This document shows, piece by piece, positions 7,275 through 16,222 of a stretch of 41,530 nt of DNA. The stretch lies in the NCBI GenBank assembly GCA_045226255.1, contig JBGVCG010000039.1, positions 1 to 41,530 on the forward strand. The letters run 5' to 3'. Position numbers and translations under genes: made by a program. How positions within the stretch are numbered: the first letter of the stretch is position 1; each line of letters begins with the position of its first letter. A model generated the notes under the pieces. That model was not told where the DNA came from. It saw nothing but the letters and a program-made list of their open reading frames with translations, and ran no database searches. Origin of the DNA: UBA1181 sp045226255 (lineage in GTDB: Bacteria; Bacteroidota; Bacteroidia; Bacteroidales; Paludibacteraceae).

Positions 7275-9383
7275 ATGAAACAAAAAAAGAATTATTCGTC
7301 CGCTTCGCGCCAACAAAATCCAACCCAGCCTAAACGTTCGTTTAAGGATATGGTGAAGATGGTTTTGTCCAATCGCTTTTTCCATATTGGTTTAATGGTC
7401 ATTGTCGCCGTGGTTTTCTACATTAACTACAATGCGATTTTCGATAAGAAGTTGGACATGAATGGTGATAACATTGTCTATTATTCTTTGGGCCAATCCC
7501 TACATAATGGTACAGGCTATTCGGATATCATGGGGTTTGAGGTGAAACCTCATACACATTTTCCTCCTGGCTATCCGGCTTTCATTAGTGCCATGCTGAA
7601 TTTCACGAGGGACGGGAACTATCTTCCGATCAAGAAAGCGAACGGATTCATGCTCTTCCTTTCCATTGTCATGTTGTTTTATGTGATGAAGAAGATCACG
7701 AGGAATAATGTCATAGTTGCCTTTTCTGCCGCCATTTTGTTTTGTTTCCATAAAGACCTATTGCGTTGGTCCACCATTATGATGAGTGAAATGTTATTCC
7801 TATTCCTTACTGTAGTTGTCATATCCGTGGCGCTTCTATTGCACAGAAGGAAATCTTTCCAGGAATATTCGAAGTGGGACTTTGTTGCCTTAGGGGCGAT
7901 GTTGTTGTCTATTGCCTACATCTATTTTGTGAGGACGATGGGTATTTCAATGATCCTCGCATTGTGCGGTTGGTATATGGCGTTAGCTTTGTGGAAAGGA
8001 TATAAATATCTGAAAACCAAGAAGGAAGAATCGGCAGAAAGCGTTACCTATCGAAAAGGGCTCTGTTATTATGCATGTATGGCCGTTTTGGTGTTGTTGC
8101 CTTTCGGCATTTCAAAGGCTGCATGGGGAGCGAGAAATCAGGCCATTGGACATGTGCAAACCGATTATATTGGTGACTTCAAGAAAAAAGGCGGAAACGG
8201 TGAGGTGATGACGACATGGTCTGATTGGGTGGAGCGTGTATACAGCAATGCGAAGTCTTATCTGACGAAATTGATACCGGAAACGGTGTTGACGAAGCCT
8301 TATGAGAAGAAGGATCCGATCACAGGGTATGACATAATGGTTGGTTTCTTCGTTTTCGCTCTTGTCATCATCGGATTTATCCATACGGGCTGGGGAGGGT
8401 TCCTCCTATTCAGTTATTTGGCTGTATCATTTTCCGTTTTGCTGTTCTGGCCGGAGCAATACACAAGCGTCCGCTATTATGTGACGACTGTTCCATTGAT
8501 ATTATTCCTTTTTGTGAATGGAATAGGGAACATTGTTTCGTTCCTCGCCTCTAAGATTAAAACGGAGCGGATTCAGTCTCACTCGTCTTTGATTGCTGCT
8601 GCTGCGGTTGTTATTGCCACATTCTTTTGGTTGATTCCTTTGCAGAGTGAGGCGCAATCGAACTATCGCCAGCTTGCTAAATATTCTTACAAGCAAATGG
8701 TAGGCGATAAGAATTTCTTGAATTATTATGAAGCGATGGACTGGTGTGGCAAAAACTTGCCGGATAGTTCGAGGATGGTATGCCGTAAACCGGAGCTGTA
8801 TTATATCTATTCTGGGTTTAAGAAGTCCACTTCCTTCCCATACTATGCGCCGGTGGACACGGTCATTAGTTATTTGAATCGGGTGAATGCCACGAATATT
8901 ATTTTGGACAATTGGTTTAAGCATGCTTATGTGACCCTTTATCCTGCCGTGAAGAAATACCCGGAAAAGTTCAAGGTGCTCCATACCATTGGTAAAGTAG
9001 ATACTGTTAATAAAGTCAATCCGGTTTATATTATTGAATATAACTATAAGTGGGGCTTCGACGGTAAGATTGTCAATGGCAAGAAAGAGGGGTATGGAGT
9101 CTTTAACTATCAGGATGGACGTCGGTACGTCGGAAATTATGTGAACGATAGACCTGATGGTGAAGGTGAATTCTATGATTATAACGGGAAACTTCAATTC
9201 AAAGGAACATGGCGCGCCGGAAACTATTTGGATGGAAAGGGCTACGCTTTCTATGGCGATAAGAAATATGAAGGCGAATATAAAAATGGCACGCCATCTG
9301 GTTATGGTGTATATTCCGACACTTTAGGACATGTCATCGCGAAGGGTATTTGGCGGAATGGTTCCCTAGTACAACCACAGTAA
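7275..9383 (+). CDS. GT39/ArnT-like integral membrane glycosyltransferase with C-terminal MORN repeats
   Basis: A 702-residue protein. A basic N-terminal tail (about 1-32) precedes about ten hydrophobic segments between 35 and 460. The first loop has LDMNGDNIVYYSLGQSL and HFPPGYPAF, the layout of polyprenyl-phosphate-dependent GT-C enzymes (ArnT/PMT type). A soluble region follows (about 465-590). The last 110 residues (about 592-700) hold roughly five MORN repeats, with units such as GKKEGYGVFNYQDG, YVGNYVNDRPDGEGEF and YEGEYKNGTPSGYGVY. MORN tails on a GT-C transferase are unusual. By analogy with ArnT topology the tail should face the periplasm. The gene follows the GT2 after 2 bases, so a two-step lipid-carrier glycosylation module is inferred. 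The acceptor is unknown; protein O-glycosylation or a cell-envelope glycan are both possible. Confidence 0.85.
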   Translation: MKQKKNYSSASRQQNPTQPKRSFKDMVKMVLSNRFFHIGLMVIVAVVFYINYNAIFDKKLDMNGDNIVYYSLGQSLHNGTGYSDIMGFEVKPHTHFPPGYPAFISAMLNFTRDGNYLPIKKANGFMLFLSIVMLFYVMKKITRNNVIVAFSAAILFCFHKDLLRWSTIMMSEMLFLFLTVVVISVALLLHRRKSFQEYSKWDFVALGAMLLSIAYIYFVRTMGISMILALCGWYMALALWKGYKYLKTKKEESAESVTYRKGLCYYACMAVLVLLPFGISKAAWGARNQAIGHVQTDYIGDFKKKGGNGEVMTTWSDWVERVYSNAKSYLTKLIPETVLTKPYEKKDPITGYDIMVGFFVFALVIIGFIHTGWGGFLLFSYLAVSFSVLLFWPEQYTSVRYYVTTVPLILFLFVNGIGNIVSFLASKIKTERIQSHSSLIAAAAVVIATFFWLIPLQSEAQSNYRQLAKYSYKQMVGDKNFLNYYEAMDWCGKNLPDSSRMVCRKPELYYIYSGFKKSTSFPYYAPVDTVISYLNRVNATNIILDNWFKHAYVTLYPAVKKYPEKFKVLHTIGKVDTVNKVNPVYIIEYNYKWGFDGKIVNGKKEGYGVFNYQDGRRYVGNYVNDRPDGEGEFYDYNGKLQFKGTWRAGNYLDGKGYAFYGDKKYEGEYKNGTPSGYGVYSDTLGHVIAKGIWRNGSLVQPQ

Positions 9384-9391
9384 TCTTAGAT

Positions 9392-9432
9392 AGGTGTGAC
9401 GATGTTTCATGGTCATGCCTTTCTTTTCTTTG
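9392..9432 (+). terminator. Probable terminator after the GT2-GT39 pair
   Basis: A 9-bp stem (9392-9400 with 9412-9420, two G-U pairs) with an 11-nt loop, followed by a T-rich stretch, 9 bases past the stop codon. Confidence 0.5.
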
Positions 9433-9503
9433 CATATTGCGTGTATAAATATGCGACGTTATGCTTGATTTGGGGGATTTTTATTCAAAACAAATACAAA
9501 CTT

Positions 9504-9534
9504 TTTGTAGGTTGTGCATATTTTCCTAAATTTG
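9504..9534 (+). promoter_or_regulatory. Promoter of korAB
   Basis: TTTG (9504-9507), a 19-base spacer and TAAATTTG (9527-9534) match the Bacteroidota consensus exactly. The start is expected near 9541, leaving about 50 nt of leader before the ATG at 9593. Confidence 0.75.
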
Positions 9535-9592
9535 CGCTTTCGTAACATGGATTCGAAATTCGTAAAATTATTAAATAAGACCAATATTTATT

Positions 9593-11428
9593 ATGGCAAA
9601 AGTTGAAGATTTGGACCAGGTGGTGGTTCGTTTTTCCGGCGACTCCGGTGACGGAATGCAATTGGCTGGAAACATTTTCTCTACGATTTCCGCTACAGTG
9701 GGTAATGACATCTGTACTTTCCCTGACTATCCGGCTGACATCCGCGCCCCACAGGGATCATTAACGGGAGTATCCGGCTTCCAAGTACACATCGGTGCTA
9801 ATAAGGTTTTCACACCGGGCGATAAGTGCGACGTGCTCGTTGCGATGAACCCGGCCGCTTTGAAGACGCAATATAAGTTCTGCAAGCCTACGTCTTGTAT
9901 CATCATCGATACGGACTCTTTCAAGGAGGCTGATTTGAAGAAGGCTAACTTCGAGACTTTGGACGCCATCGCTGAGATGGGCATCAAGAACGATGTCATC
10001 GCGGCTCCTATCACCTCCATGGTGAAGGATTGCTTGGCTGATTCAGGCATGGATCCTAAGGCTATCTTGAAGTGCCGTAACATGTTCGCCCTCGGTTTGG
10101 TCTGCTGGTTGTTCAACCGTGACACCAACATCGCCGCTAACATGTTGAAGGAGAAGTTCGCTAAGAAACCGGGTGTGGCTGAGTCTAACATCAAGGTGAT
10201 CCAGGCGGGCTACGATTACGGACACAATACGCACTCTTCCGTTTCCCACACTTATACGGTGGAGACGAAGTCCGCTAAGAAGGGTGTCTATATGGATATC
10301 AACGGTAACAAGGCTACCGCATACGGTTTGATCGCCGCGGCTGAGAAGGCTGGTTTGAAGCTCTACCTCGGTTCTTACCCTATCACGCCTGCTACGGATG
10401 TTCTTCATGAACTTTCCAAGCACAAATCATTGGGTGTGACGACTGTTCAGTGTGAGGATGAGATCGCTGGTTGCGCTTCTGCACTTGGTGCTTCTTTCGC
10501 TGGTGCTTTGGCATGTACTTCTACTTCTGGTCCTGGTATCTGCTTGAAGTCTGAGGCGATGAACTTGGCTGTCATCATGGAGTTGCCTTTGGTCGTTTTG
10601 GACGTACAGCGTGGTGGACCTGCAACGGGTCTTCCTACGAAGTCTGAGCAGACCGACTTGCTCCAATGCTTGTTCGGACGTAATGGTGAGTCTCCGATGC
10701 CGGTGATCGCCGCTACCTCTCCAACAGACTGTTTCGATGCGGCTTATATGGCATGTAAGATTGCTTTGGAGCACATGACTCCAGTGGTTTTGATGACGGA
10801 TGCTTATGTGGCGAATGGTTCAGGTGCCTTCAAGTTGCCTAACTTGGCTGAGTTCCCTGCCATCAATCCTCCATACGTGCCTGCCGAGATGAAGGGTACA
10901 TGGACTCCATACATGCGTAATGCGGAGGGTTCACGTTACTGGGCTGTGCCTGGTCGCGAGGGCTTTGAGCATATCTTGGGTGGTTTGGAGAAGGACAACA
11001 AGACGGGTGCCATCTCTACCGCTCCTGAGAACCACGACTTGATGACTCGTCTCCGTGCCGAGAAGGTGGAGAAGATCCAAGTGCCTGACTTGGTGGTTGA
11101 GGGCGACGAGAAGGACGCTGAGTTGTTGATCGTTGGTTTCGGTGGTACTTACGGACACTTGCACGCTGCGATGGACGAGATGAGGGCTGCCGGTAAGAAG
11201 GTCGCTATGGCTCACTTCAAGTACATCAACCCGCTTCCAAAGAACACTGCCGCTGTCTTGAAGAAATACAAGAAGGTGGTTGTCGCTGAGCAGAACATGG
11301 GTCAGTTGGCTGGTTGGTTGCGCATGAAGGTGGATGGATTCGTTCCTTACCAATTCAATGAAGTGAAGGGACAGCCTTTCATGGTAGCTGATCTTGTGGA
11401 GAACTTCACCGCAGTTTATAACAAATAA
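9593..11428 (+). CDS. korA: 2-oxoglutarate (2-oxoacid):ferredoxin oxidoreductase, fused gamma-alpha subunit
   Basis: A 611-residue cytoplasmic subunit. Residues 1-190 are the gamma-type domain, opening with VVVRFSGDSGDGMQLAGN. Residues 230-611 form the alpha domain: GLIAAAEKAGLKLYLGSYPITPATDVL, TSTSGPGICLKSEAMNLA, and DVQRGGPATGLPTKSEQ. The enzyme decarboxylates a 2-oxoacid with CoA and reduces ferredoxin. This fused gamma-alpha layout with a separate beta subunit is the usual form in Bacteroidota and is generally assigned to 2-oxoglutarate, where it closes the incomplete TCA cycle or runs reductively. Substrate cannot be proved from sequence. Codon use is strongly biased (Lys AAG, Gly GGT, Asn AAC), suggesting high expression. 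korB follows after 28 bases. Confidence 0.93.
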   Translation: MAKVEDLDQVVVRFSGDSGDGMQLAGNIFSTISATVGNDICTFPDYPADIRAPQGSLTGVSGFQVHIGANKVFTPGDKCDVLVAMNPAALKTQYKFCKPTSCIIIDTDSFKEADLKKANFETLDAIAEMGIKNDVIAAPITSMVKDCLADSGMDPKAILKCRNMFALGLVCWLFNRDTNIAANMLKEKFAKKPGVAESNIKVIQAGYDYGHNTHSSVSHTYTVETKSAKKGVYMDINGNKATAYGLIAAAEKAGLKLYLGSYPITPATDVLHELSKHKSLGVTTVQCEDEIAGCASALGASFAGALACTSTSGPGICLKSEAMNLAVIMELPLVVLDVQRGGPATGLPTKSEQTDLLQCLFGRNGESPMPVIAATSPTDCFDAAYMACKIALEHMTPVVLMTDAYVANGSGAFKLPNLAEFPAINPPYVPAEMKGTWTPYMRNAEGSRYWAVPGREGFEHILGGLEKDNKTGAISTAPENHDLMTRLRAEKVEKIQVPDLVVEGDEKDAELLIVGFGGTYGHLHAAMDEMRAAGKKVAMAHFKYINPLPKNTAAVLKKYKKVVVAEQNMGQLAGWLRMKVDGFVPYQFNEVKGQPFMVADLVENFTAVYNK

Positions 11429-11456
11429 AGTATAACCGATATAAAATCAATATATT

Positions 11457-12461
11457 ATGAGCGAGTTAACCGCAAAAGATTTCAAAAAGGGCCAACCACG
11501 TTGGTGTCCGGGTTGTGGAGACCACTTTTTCTTGGCGTCCCTTCAAAAAGCAATGGCTGAGATAGGCGTTGCTCCATGCGATACAGCAGTTATTTCGGGT
11601 ATCGGTTGTTCCAGCCGTTTGCCTCACTATATGGCTACCTATGGTATGAACACGATCCACGGTCGTGCCGCAGCGATTGCCACAGGCGCGAAGATCGCTA
11701 ATCCTAAGTTGACCGTTTGGCAGATCTCTGGTGACGGTGACGGATTGGCCATCGGTGGTAACCACTTCATCCATGCGAACCGTCGTAACATTGACATCAA
11801 TATGATCCTCTTGAACAACCGTATCTATGGTTTGACGAAGGGTCAATATTCTCCAACTTCTCCACGTGGATTCGTCAGCAAGTCGTCTCCTTACGGAACG
11901 GTGGAGGATCCATTCCGTCCAGCTGAGTTGTGCTTCGGCGCACGTGGCCATTTCTTCGCCCGTGCCGTTGCGACGGATGCGCCAGGCACCATCGAGGTGT
12001 TGAAGGCGGCTCAAGCGCACAAGGGTGCTTCGGTTTGTGAGATTCTTCAGAACTGCGTTGTGTTCAACGACGGTATCCACGGAAGTATCTACACGCCAGA
12101 GGGACGTAAGAAGGATGCAATCTACTTGCAACATGGCAAGCCGATGATCTTCGGTGAGAACAATGAGTTCGGTTTGATGCAGGATGGCTTCAACATCAAG
12201 GTGGTTAAGTTGGGTGAGAACGGTATCACGGAGAAGGATCTCTTGGTACATGACGCACACTGCGAGGACGCTACCCTTCAGTTGAAGTTGGCGTTGATGG
12301 AAGGTCCAGACTTCCCAGTTGCCTTGGGTGTCATCCGTGACGTTGAGGCTCCGACCTACAACGACGCAGTCGATGAGCAAATCGAGGATGTCAAGAGCAA
12401 GAAGAAGTACCACAACTTCCAAGAGCTTTTGATGACGAACGATACGTGGGAGGTGAAGTAA
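11457..12461 (+). CDS. korB: 2-oxoglutarate (2-oxoacid):ferredoxin oxidoreductase, beta subunit
   Basis: A 334-residue thiamine-diphosphate-binding subunit and partner of the preceding gene. PRWCPGCGDHFFL near the N-terminus and GIGCSS give cysteines of the Fe-S ligand set. The ThDP/Mg motif is GDGDGLAIGGNHFIHANRRN followed by LLNN. GLTKGQYSPTSP is a signature of this beta family. Length is typical. There is no ferredoxin gene beside it, so an electron acceptor must be encoded elsewhere. It shares the korA codon bias and ends at a strong terminator, so korAB is a two-gene operon. Confidence 0.93.
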   Translation: MSELTAKDFKKGQPRWCPGCGDHFFLASLQKAMAEIGVAPCDTAVISGIGCSSRLPHYMATYGMNTIHGRAAAIATGAKIANPKLTVWQISGDGDGLAIGGNHFIHANRRNIDINMILLNNRIYGLTKGQYSPTSPRGFVSKSSPYGTVEDPFRPAELCFGARGHFFARAVATDAPGTIEVLKAAQAHKGASVCEILQNCVVFNDGIHGSIYTPEGRKKDAIYLQHGKPMIFGENNEFGLMQDGFNIKVVKLGENGITEKDLLVHDAHCEDATLQLKLALMEGPDFPVALGVIRDVEAPTYNDAVDEQIEDVKSKKKYHNFQELLMTNDTWEVK

Positions 12462-12486
12462 TTCGCTCCTGACGAAGAATAGGGAA

Positions 12487-12517
12487 GGGCATCACTCGGA
12501 TGGGTGATGCCCTTTTT
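12487..12517 (+). terminator. Rho-independent terminator of korAB
   Basis: Perfect 9-bp stem (12487-12495 with 12504-12512), 8-nt loop and five T directly after, 25 bases past the korB stop. Confidence 0.92.
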
Positions 12518-12753
12518 GTTGTGGTTTTGTGCGGATTGAGTCAAAAATCTAACCTTTTGCAACTATTTTACTCTTCCCTTTTCCATAAACGCGCTATACT
12601 TGCCGTGTCATTTAATGAGAGTTTATACGCTTCTTTTTTGTCACTTGTTTAGGCGGGGTATCGCTACTGTGTTGTTCAATATTGTGATGTGACATCTTAG
12701 GCGTTAAACACAGTTTTTTAGGCTATTGTGAAACAAACCAAATTTTTAATATT

Positions 12754-15700
12754 ATGAAAATACTTTACAGAACTGCACTTGTGGCTGCGATTGGCGCAAT
12801 GTTCTCAGCATCTGTCGCCGCGCAGAGTCTTCCTGGTGTTAAGAGTACCATCAAAGTGAACGGTAAGGACCGTACCATTGATGTCTATGCGCCAAGTGGG
12901 ATGGGTGAAAACAGACCTATGGTTATTTCCGCTCACGGTATGGGGCAGGATATAGCTTATCAGAAACAACAGTCCCGTTGGGACCAAGTAGCCGATACGG
13001 CGAAATTCCTCGTCGTCTATCCTCAGTCTGACGGATCTACGTGGGATTTGGGCGCCAATGGCGCAGATATCGCCTTCATCAAGGCGATTATCAAGGAGAT
13101 GAGTTCCAAGTATAAGATTGACTTGAAGCGTGTCTACATGTCCGGTTTCTCCATGGGTGGTATGCTCACCTATTCTGTGGCGAACAACATGGCAGACCAG
13201 ATCGCCGCTTGTGCGCCAGTCTCCGGCTATCCGATCGGTGACATGACGGCTAAGCCTTCCCGTCCGATTGCAATTATCCACACGAATGGTGATAACGACG
13301 ACGTGGTGCACTACGAGCCTTGGAAGGGTCAATTCAACGGTATGTATCAGGAACAACAAGGTGCTTATGCGCAGGCGGAGGCTTGGGCCAAGGCGAACGG
13401 TTGTGAAAACAAGCCCGTCGAGTCGGTCATTGACGGTGCCGCAACCCGTTATGTATGGAAAAACGGTAAGTGTGGCGTAGAGGTTTGCTTGAACAAAATC
13501 TATGGCAAAGGACACTGGCCTTCAAACGATAAGTACCATTCAGTCCGTGAGATCTGGAAGTTCCTTCGCCGATTCTCTTTGGATTGTGGCTCTTCATCAG
13601 TTGAACCAGGAGATTCGGGAGATTCAGGGGATCCAGTTGTTCAGGAAGGAGATGGTCCTTACAATGGAACGCCGGCTTCCATCCCAGGCAAGGTTGAGGC
13701 TGAGGAATATGACTTCGGCGGACAGGGTGTCGCATACAGCGATGAGGATTCCGAGAACCGTGGCGAGGCCTTCCGTAACGACGGCGTGGATATCTATGCG
13801 GCTGCGACAGGCTACTCTATCGGTTACAACCAAGAGGGTGAGTGGCTGAACTATACGGTTGATGTGAAGGAGACTTCCAAGTATACGGTTTCAGTATCCG
13901 CCGCTACCGATAACGCTTCCGCTTCTTTCCAACTCCTGATAGATGGCAAGGCTATTACTGGTGAAATCTCCGCTCCTAATACGGGCAGCTTCAAGGATTA
14001 CAGGACGGTCATCGCCCGCACAAGCGAGATCTCGGCTGGCCAGCATACGCTCCAGTTGAAGATTACCAGCAGCTGGCTTGATATCGACTATCTGTCGTTC
14101 GAGAAGTACGAGTCGAATGGCAATGATCCTTACGATGACAATGGTTGTGTGGTCGGAAAGCGCGACGCTGTCGAGTTGGCTTCCATCTTCTCTTCCATCG
14201 CTCTAAGCAATGTGAACCCTAAGGTGAAACCTACCACCAACCACAACCCGATCATGACGCAACGCTATGGTGCGGACCCTTGTGCGATGGTTTATGGCGA
14301 CTCGGTTTATATCTACATGACCCATGATATCTACGAGTACGATAACAATGGTAAAATCAAAAGCAATGGATATGGCACAATCACTGAGATTGTCTGTCTC
14401 GCTTCTGCCGACCTCGTGAACTGGACCGACCACGGACCGATGAAGGTGGCTGGACAAGGAGGTATCTCCCGGGCTAGCAACTCATGGGCGCCGACTGCTT
14501 GTCATGTGAAGATGAATGGCAAGGAACGTTTCTTCCTCTACTTTGCTAATGGTGGTAACGGTATCTATGTCGTAGCCAGCGACACACCTTACGGACCATG
14601 GGAGGATGTGAAGAACGGACAAGGATTGATCACCCGTTCGATGCCGAACTGTAATGTGGAGTGGTTGTTCGACCCAGCCGTTCTTGTGGACGACGATGGT
14701 ACGGGCTACATCTATTTCGGTGGTGGTGTGCCACAAGGAAAGAATGCGGATCCAGGTACCGCCCGTATCGCTAAGTTGGGCAAAGACTTCATCAGCATCG
14801 ATGGTACGGCTCAGTCGTTGAATCCTCCTTACCTCTTCGAGGATGCAGGTATCAACAAGATTGGTAAAAACTATGTATATTCCTATTGTACCAACTGGAA
14901 CACAGGTGGCAACAATATAGGCATCAGTAATGCGGTTATCTCTACGATGATCTCCACCAACCCGATGACAGGCTTCAAGTATGACCGTAAAGTGTTCGAC
15001 AATCCATCCAAATGGCTGGGTTCTAATGGTAACAACCACCACTCATTCTTCAAGTTCAAGGACAAATGGTACATCTGCTACCATAGTCAGTGGATACAGA
15101 ACCAGATCGGTGTAGAGGGCGGATATCGTAGCTCACACGTCGATTATGCCAATGTGGATGAATCCGCAGGAAGGATTATGGGCGTGGACGCAGGTACTAC
15201 GAAGGGTGTTAACCAGGTAACGCCTGTGGATGCTACCAAGGAGATTCAAGCTGAGTGTTTCGCATGGCAGAGTGGAATTGAGGTGAACTACATTGGCAAG
15301 TCAACCAGGATGGCGGTAAAAGGAAAGAATGGTTCTTGGATCGGTCTGTGTGGTGTATTGGCTAAGGATGTGAACAAGTTCAGGGCACGTGTTTCCGCGC
15401 CATGTGGAGGAGCCATCAGGATTTCGACGGGTTCGGCTAACGGTCCGGTTCTCGGCTACCTGAATGTTGAGTCCAACTCATCCTTCGAGGAGTTCACTTG
15501 CGATCTGACGTCAGACATCCCTACCGCAAAGGATCTGTTCTTCACATTCAGTGGAGACTTGGAGTTCGACACATGGAACATGTTCTATGAAGATAAAACA
15601 GGCGTTGAGACGATCGAGGATGACGCTTCATTGGTGGTAGTGCCTAATCCTGCCAAGGACGTTGTTACTGTAAGCGGATTGAATAGAGGTGATATCGTCA

Positions 15701-15840
15701 CCATCACATCAGCCACTGGAGTTACGGTAAAGACATTCGTAGCCGAGTCAGAGGCTGCGGAGGTTATCGTATCAGACCTTGCTTCAGGTGTATACTTCGT
15801 CTCCAATGGCGAGAAAACCGTCAGGTTGATCAAGTACTAA
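12754..15840 (+). CDS. Multi-modular T9SS hemicellulase: CE1 feruloyl-esterase-like - CBM6 - GH43 - CBM6-like - sorting domain
   Basis: A 1028-residue secreted protein. The signal peptide spans about 1-23. A CE1-type esterase (feruloyl esterase/PHB-depolymerase-like) spans about 28-278: Ser133 in GFSMGG, Asp182 in NGDNDDVV, His254 in GKGHWPS. An acidic linker holds GDSGDSGD. CBM6 spans about 310-452 (KVEAEEYD to DYLSFEKY) and closely resembles the CBM6 of the CE6-GH11 protein. GH43 five-blade propeller spans about 490-815: base Asp508 (GADPCAMVY), Asp640 (WLFDPAVLVDDDG), acid Glu696 (LFEDAGINKIG). A CBM6-like module follows at about 828-948. A T9SS domain covers about 955-1028 (VVPNPAKD, GVYFVS). 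The protein would remove ferulate and arabinose or xylose side groups. The GH43 subfamily is not proved by eye, so arabinofuranosidase versus xylosidase is open. It stands alone between korAB and a clear terminator. Confidence 0.93.
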   Translation: MKILYRTALVAAIGAMFSASVAAQSLPGVKSTIKVNGKDRTIDVYAPSGMGENRPMVISAHGMGQDIAYQKQQSRWDQVADTAKFLVVYPQSDGSTWDLGANGADIAFIKAIIKEMSSKYKIDLKRVYMSGFSMGGMLTYSVANNMADQIAACAPVSGYPIGDMTAKPSRPIAIIHTNGDNDDVVHYEPWKGQFNGMYQEQQGAYAQAEAWAKANGCENKPVESVIDGAATRYVWKNGKCGVEVCLNKIYGKGHWPSNDKYHSVREIWKFLRRFSLDCGSSSVEPGDSGDSGDPVVQEGDGPYNGTPASIPGKVEAEEYDFGGQGVAYSDEDSENRGEAFRNDGVDIYAAATGYSIGYNQEGEWLNYTVDVKETSKYTVSVSAATDNASASFQLLIDGKAITGEISAPNTGSFKDYRTVIARTSEISAGQHTLQLKITSSWLDIDYLSFEKYESNGNDPYDDNGCVVGKRDAVELASIFSSIALSNVNPKVKPTTNHNPIMTQRYGADPCAMVYGDSVYIYMTHDIYEYDNNGKIKSNGYGTITEIVCLASADLVNWTDHGPMKVAGQGGISRASNSWAPTACHVKMNGKERFFLYFANGGNGIYVVASDTPYGPWEDVKNGQGLITRSMPNCNVEWLFDPAVLVDDDGTGYIYFGGGVPQGKNADPGTARIAKLGKDFISIDGTAQSLNPPYLFEDAGINKIGKNYVYSYCTNWNTGGNNIGISNAVISTMISTNPMTGFKYDRKVFDNPSKWLGSNGNNHHSFFKFKDKWYICYHSQWIQNQIGVEGGYRSSHVDYANVDESAGRIMGVDAGTTKGVNQVTPVDATKEIQAECFAWQSGIEVNYIGKSTRMAVKGKNGSWIGLCGVLAKDVNKFRARVSAPCGGAIRISTGSANGPVLGYLNVESNSSFEEFTCDLTSDIPTAKDLFFTFSGDLEFDTWNMFYEDKTGVETIEDDASLVVVPNPAKDVVTVSGLNRGDIVTITSATGVTVKTFVAESEAAEVIVSDLASGVYFVSNGEKTVRLIKY

Positions 15841-15862
15841 AATACAAGTTGTATAAGACAAG

Positions 15863-15898
15863 AATAGCGGTGGCCTTTGTGTCATCGCTATTTTTTTT
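15863..15898 (+). terminator. Terminator of the CE1-CBM6-GH43 gene
   Basis: A 10-bp stem (15863-15872 with 15883-15892, one G-U pair) and 10-nt loop. The stem's last T's run into further T up to 15898. Confidence 0.88.
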
Positions 15899-15933
15899 GT
15901 GGATGAATAATTGATGGGATAGAAGCATGCGTT

Positions 15934-16022
15934 AGCCTGAAAGGCTGCAACAGATAAAGCCCAGGGCAACGCCCTGTGGGTGATGATGAAGCGTATGATC
16001 CCTACCAGCCTGAAGGGCTGGG
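15934..16022 (+). repeat. Short intergenic repeat with three small stem-loops (copy A)
   Basis: Three GC hairpins in a row: AGCC/GGCT (15934-15946), CAGGGC-aac-GCCCTG (15962-15976) and AGCC/GGCT (16007-16019). About 40 bases (15938-15977) recur at 23935-23973 with three substitutions and one indel. It looks like the short dispersed intergenic elements common in Bacteroidales genomes (recollection, not checked). The 15841-16222 gap otherwise holds a terminator, an AGAAAATTTTCT palindrome (16025-16036) and the next promoter. Confidence 0.7.
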
Positions 16023-16117
16023 ACAGAAAATTTTCTATTGTAGTTATTTCCCCTTACAATCATATTCATCTATTGTTTTCAATAGGATGGATATGGTTAA
16101 TTTAATAAATAATATTG

Positions 16118-16148
16118 TTTGCTTTTCCCGTAACTATGCGTATCTTTG
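16118..16148 (+). promoter_or_regulatory. Promoter of the ORF6N gene
   Basis: TTTG (16118-16121), a 19-base spacer and TATCTTTG (16141-16148) match the consensus exactly. About 68 nt of leader remain before the ATG at 16223. Confidence 0.7.
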
Positions 16149-16222
16149 ACATGTAAAATAAATTACTGTCTGTTTTTTCTGATCAATACCTGATTTTTTG
16201 ACTAACAAAAGCTATAAGTACA

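Noticed and set aside
11466..12422. 318-codon open frame opposite korB
   Set aside because: A shadow caused by the strong codon bias of korB; no domain, start context or conserved motif.
15934..16022. CRISPR array
   Set aside because: Only three unlike short hairpins, no regular spacers and no cas genes.
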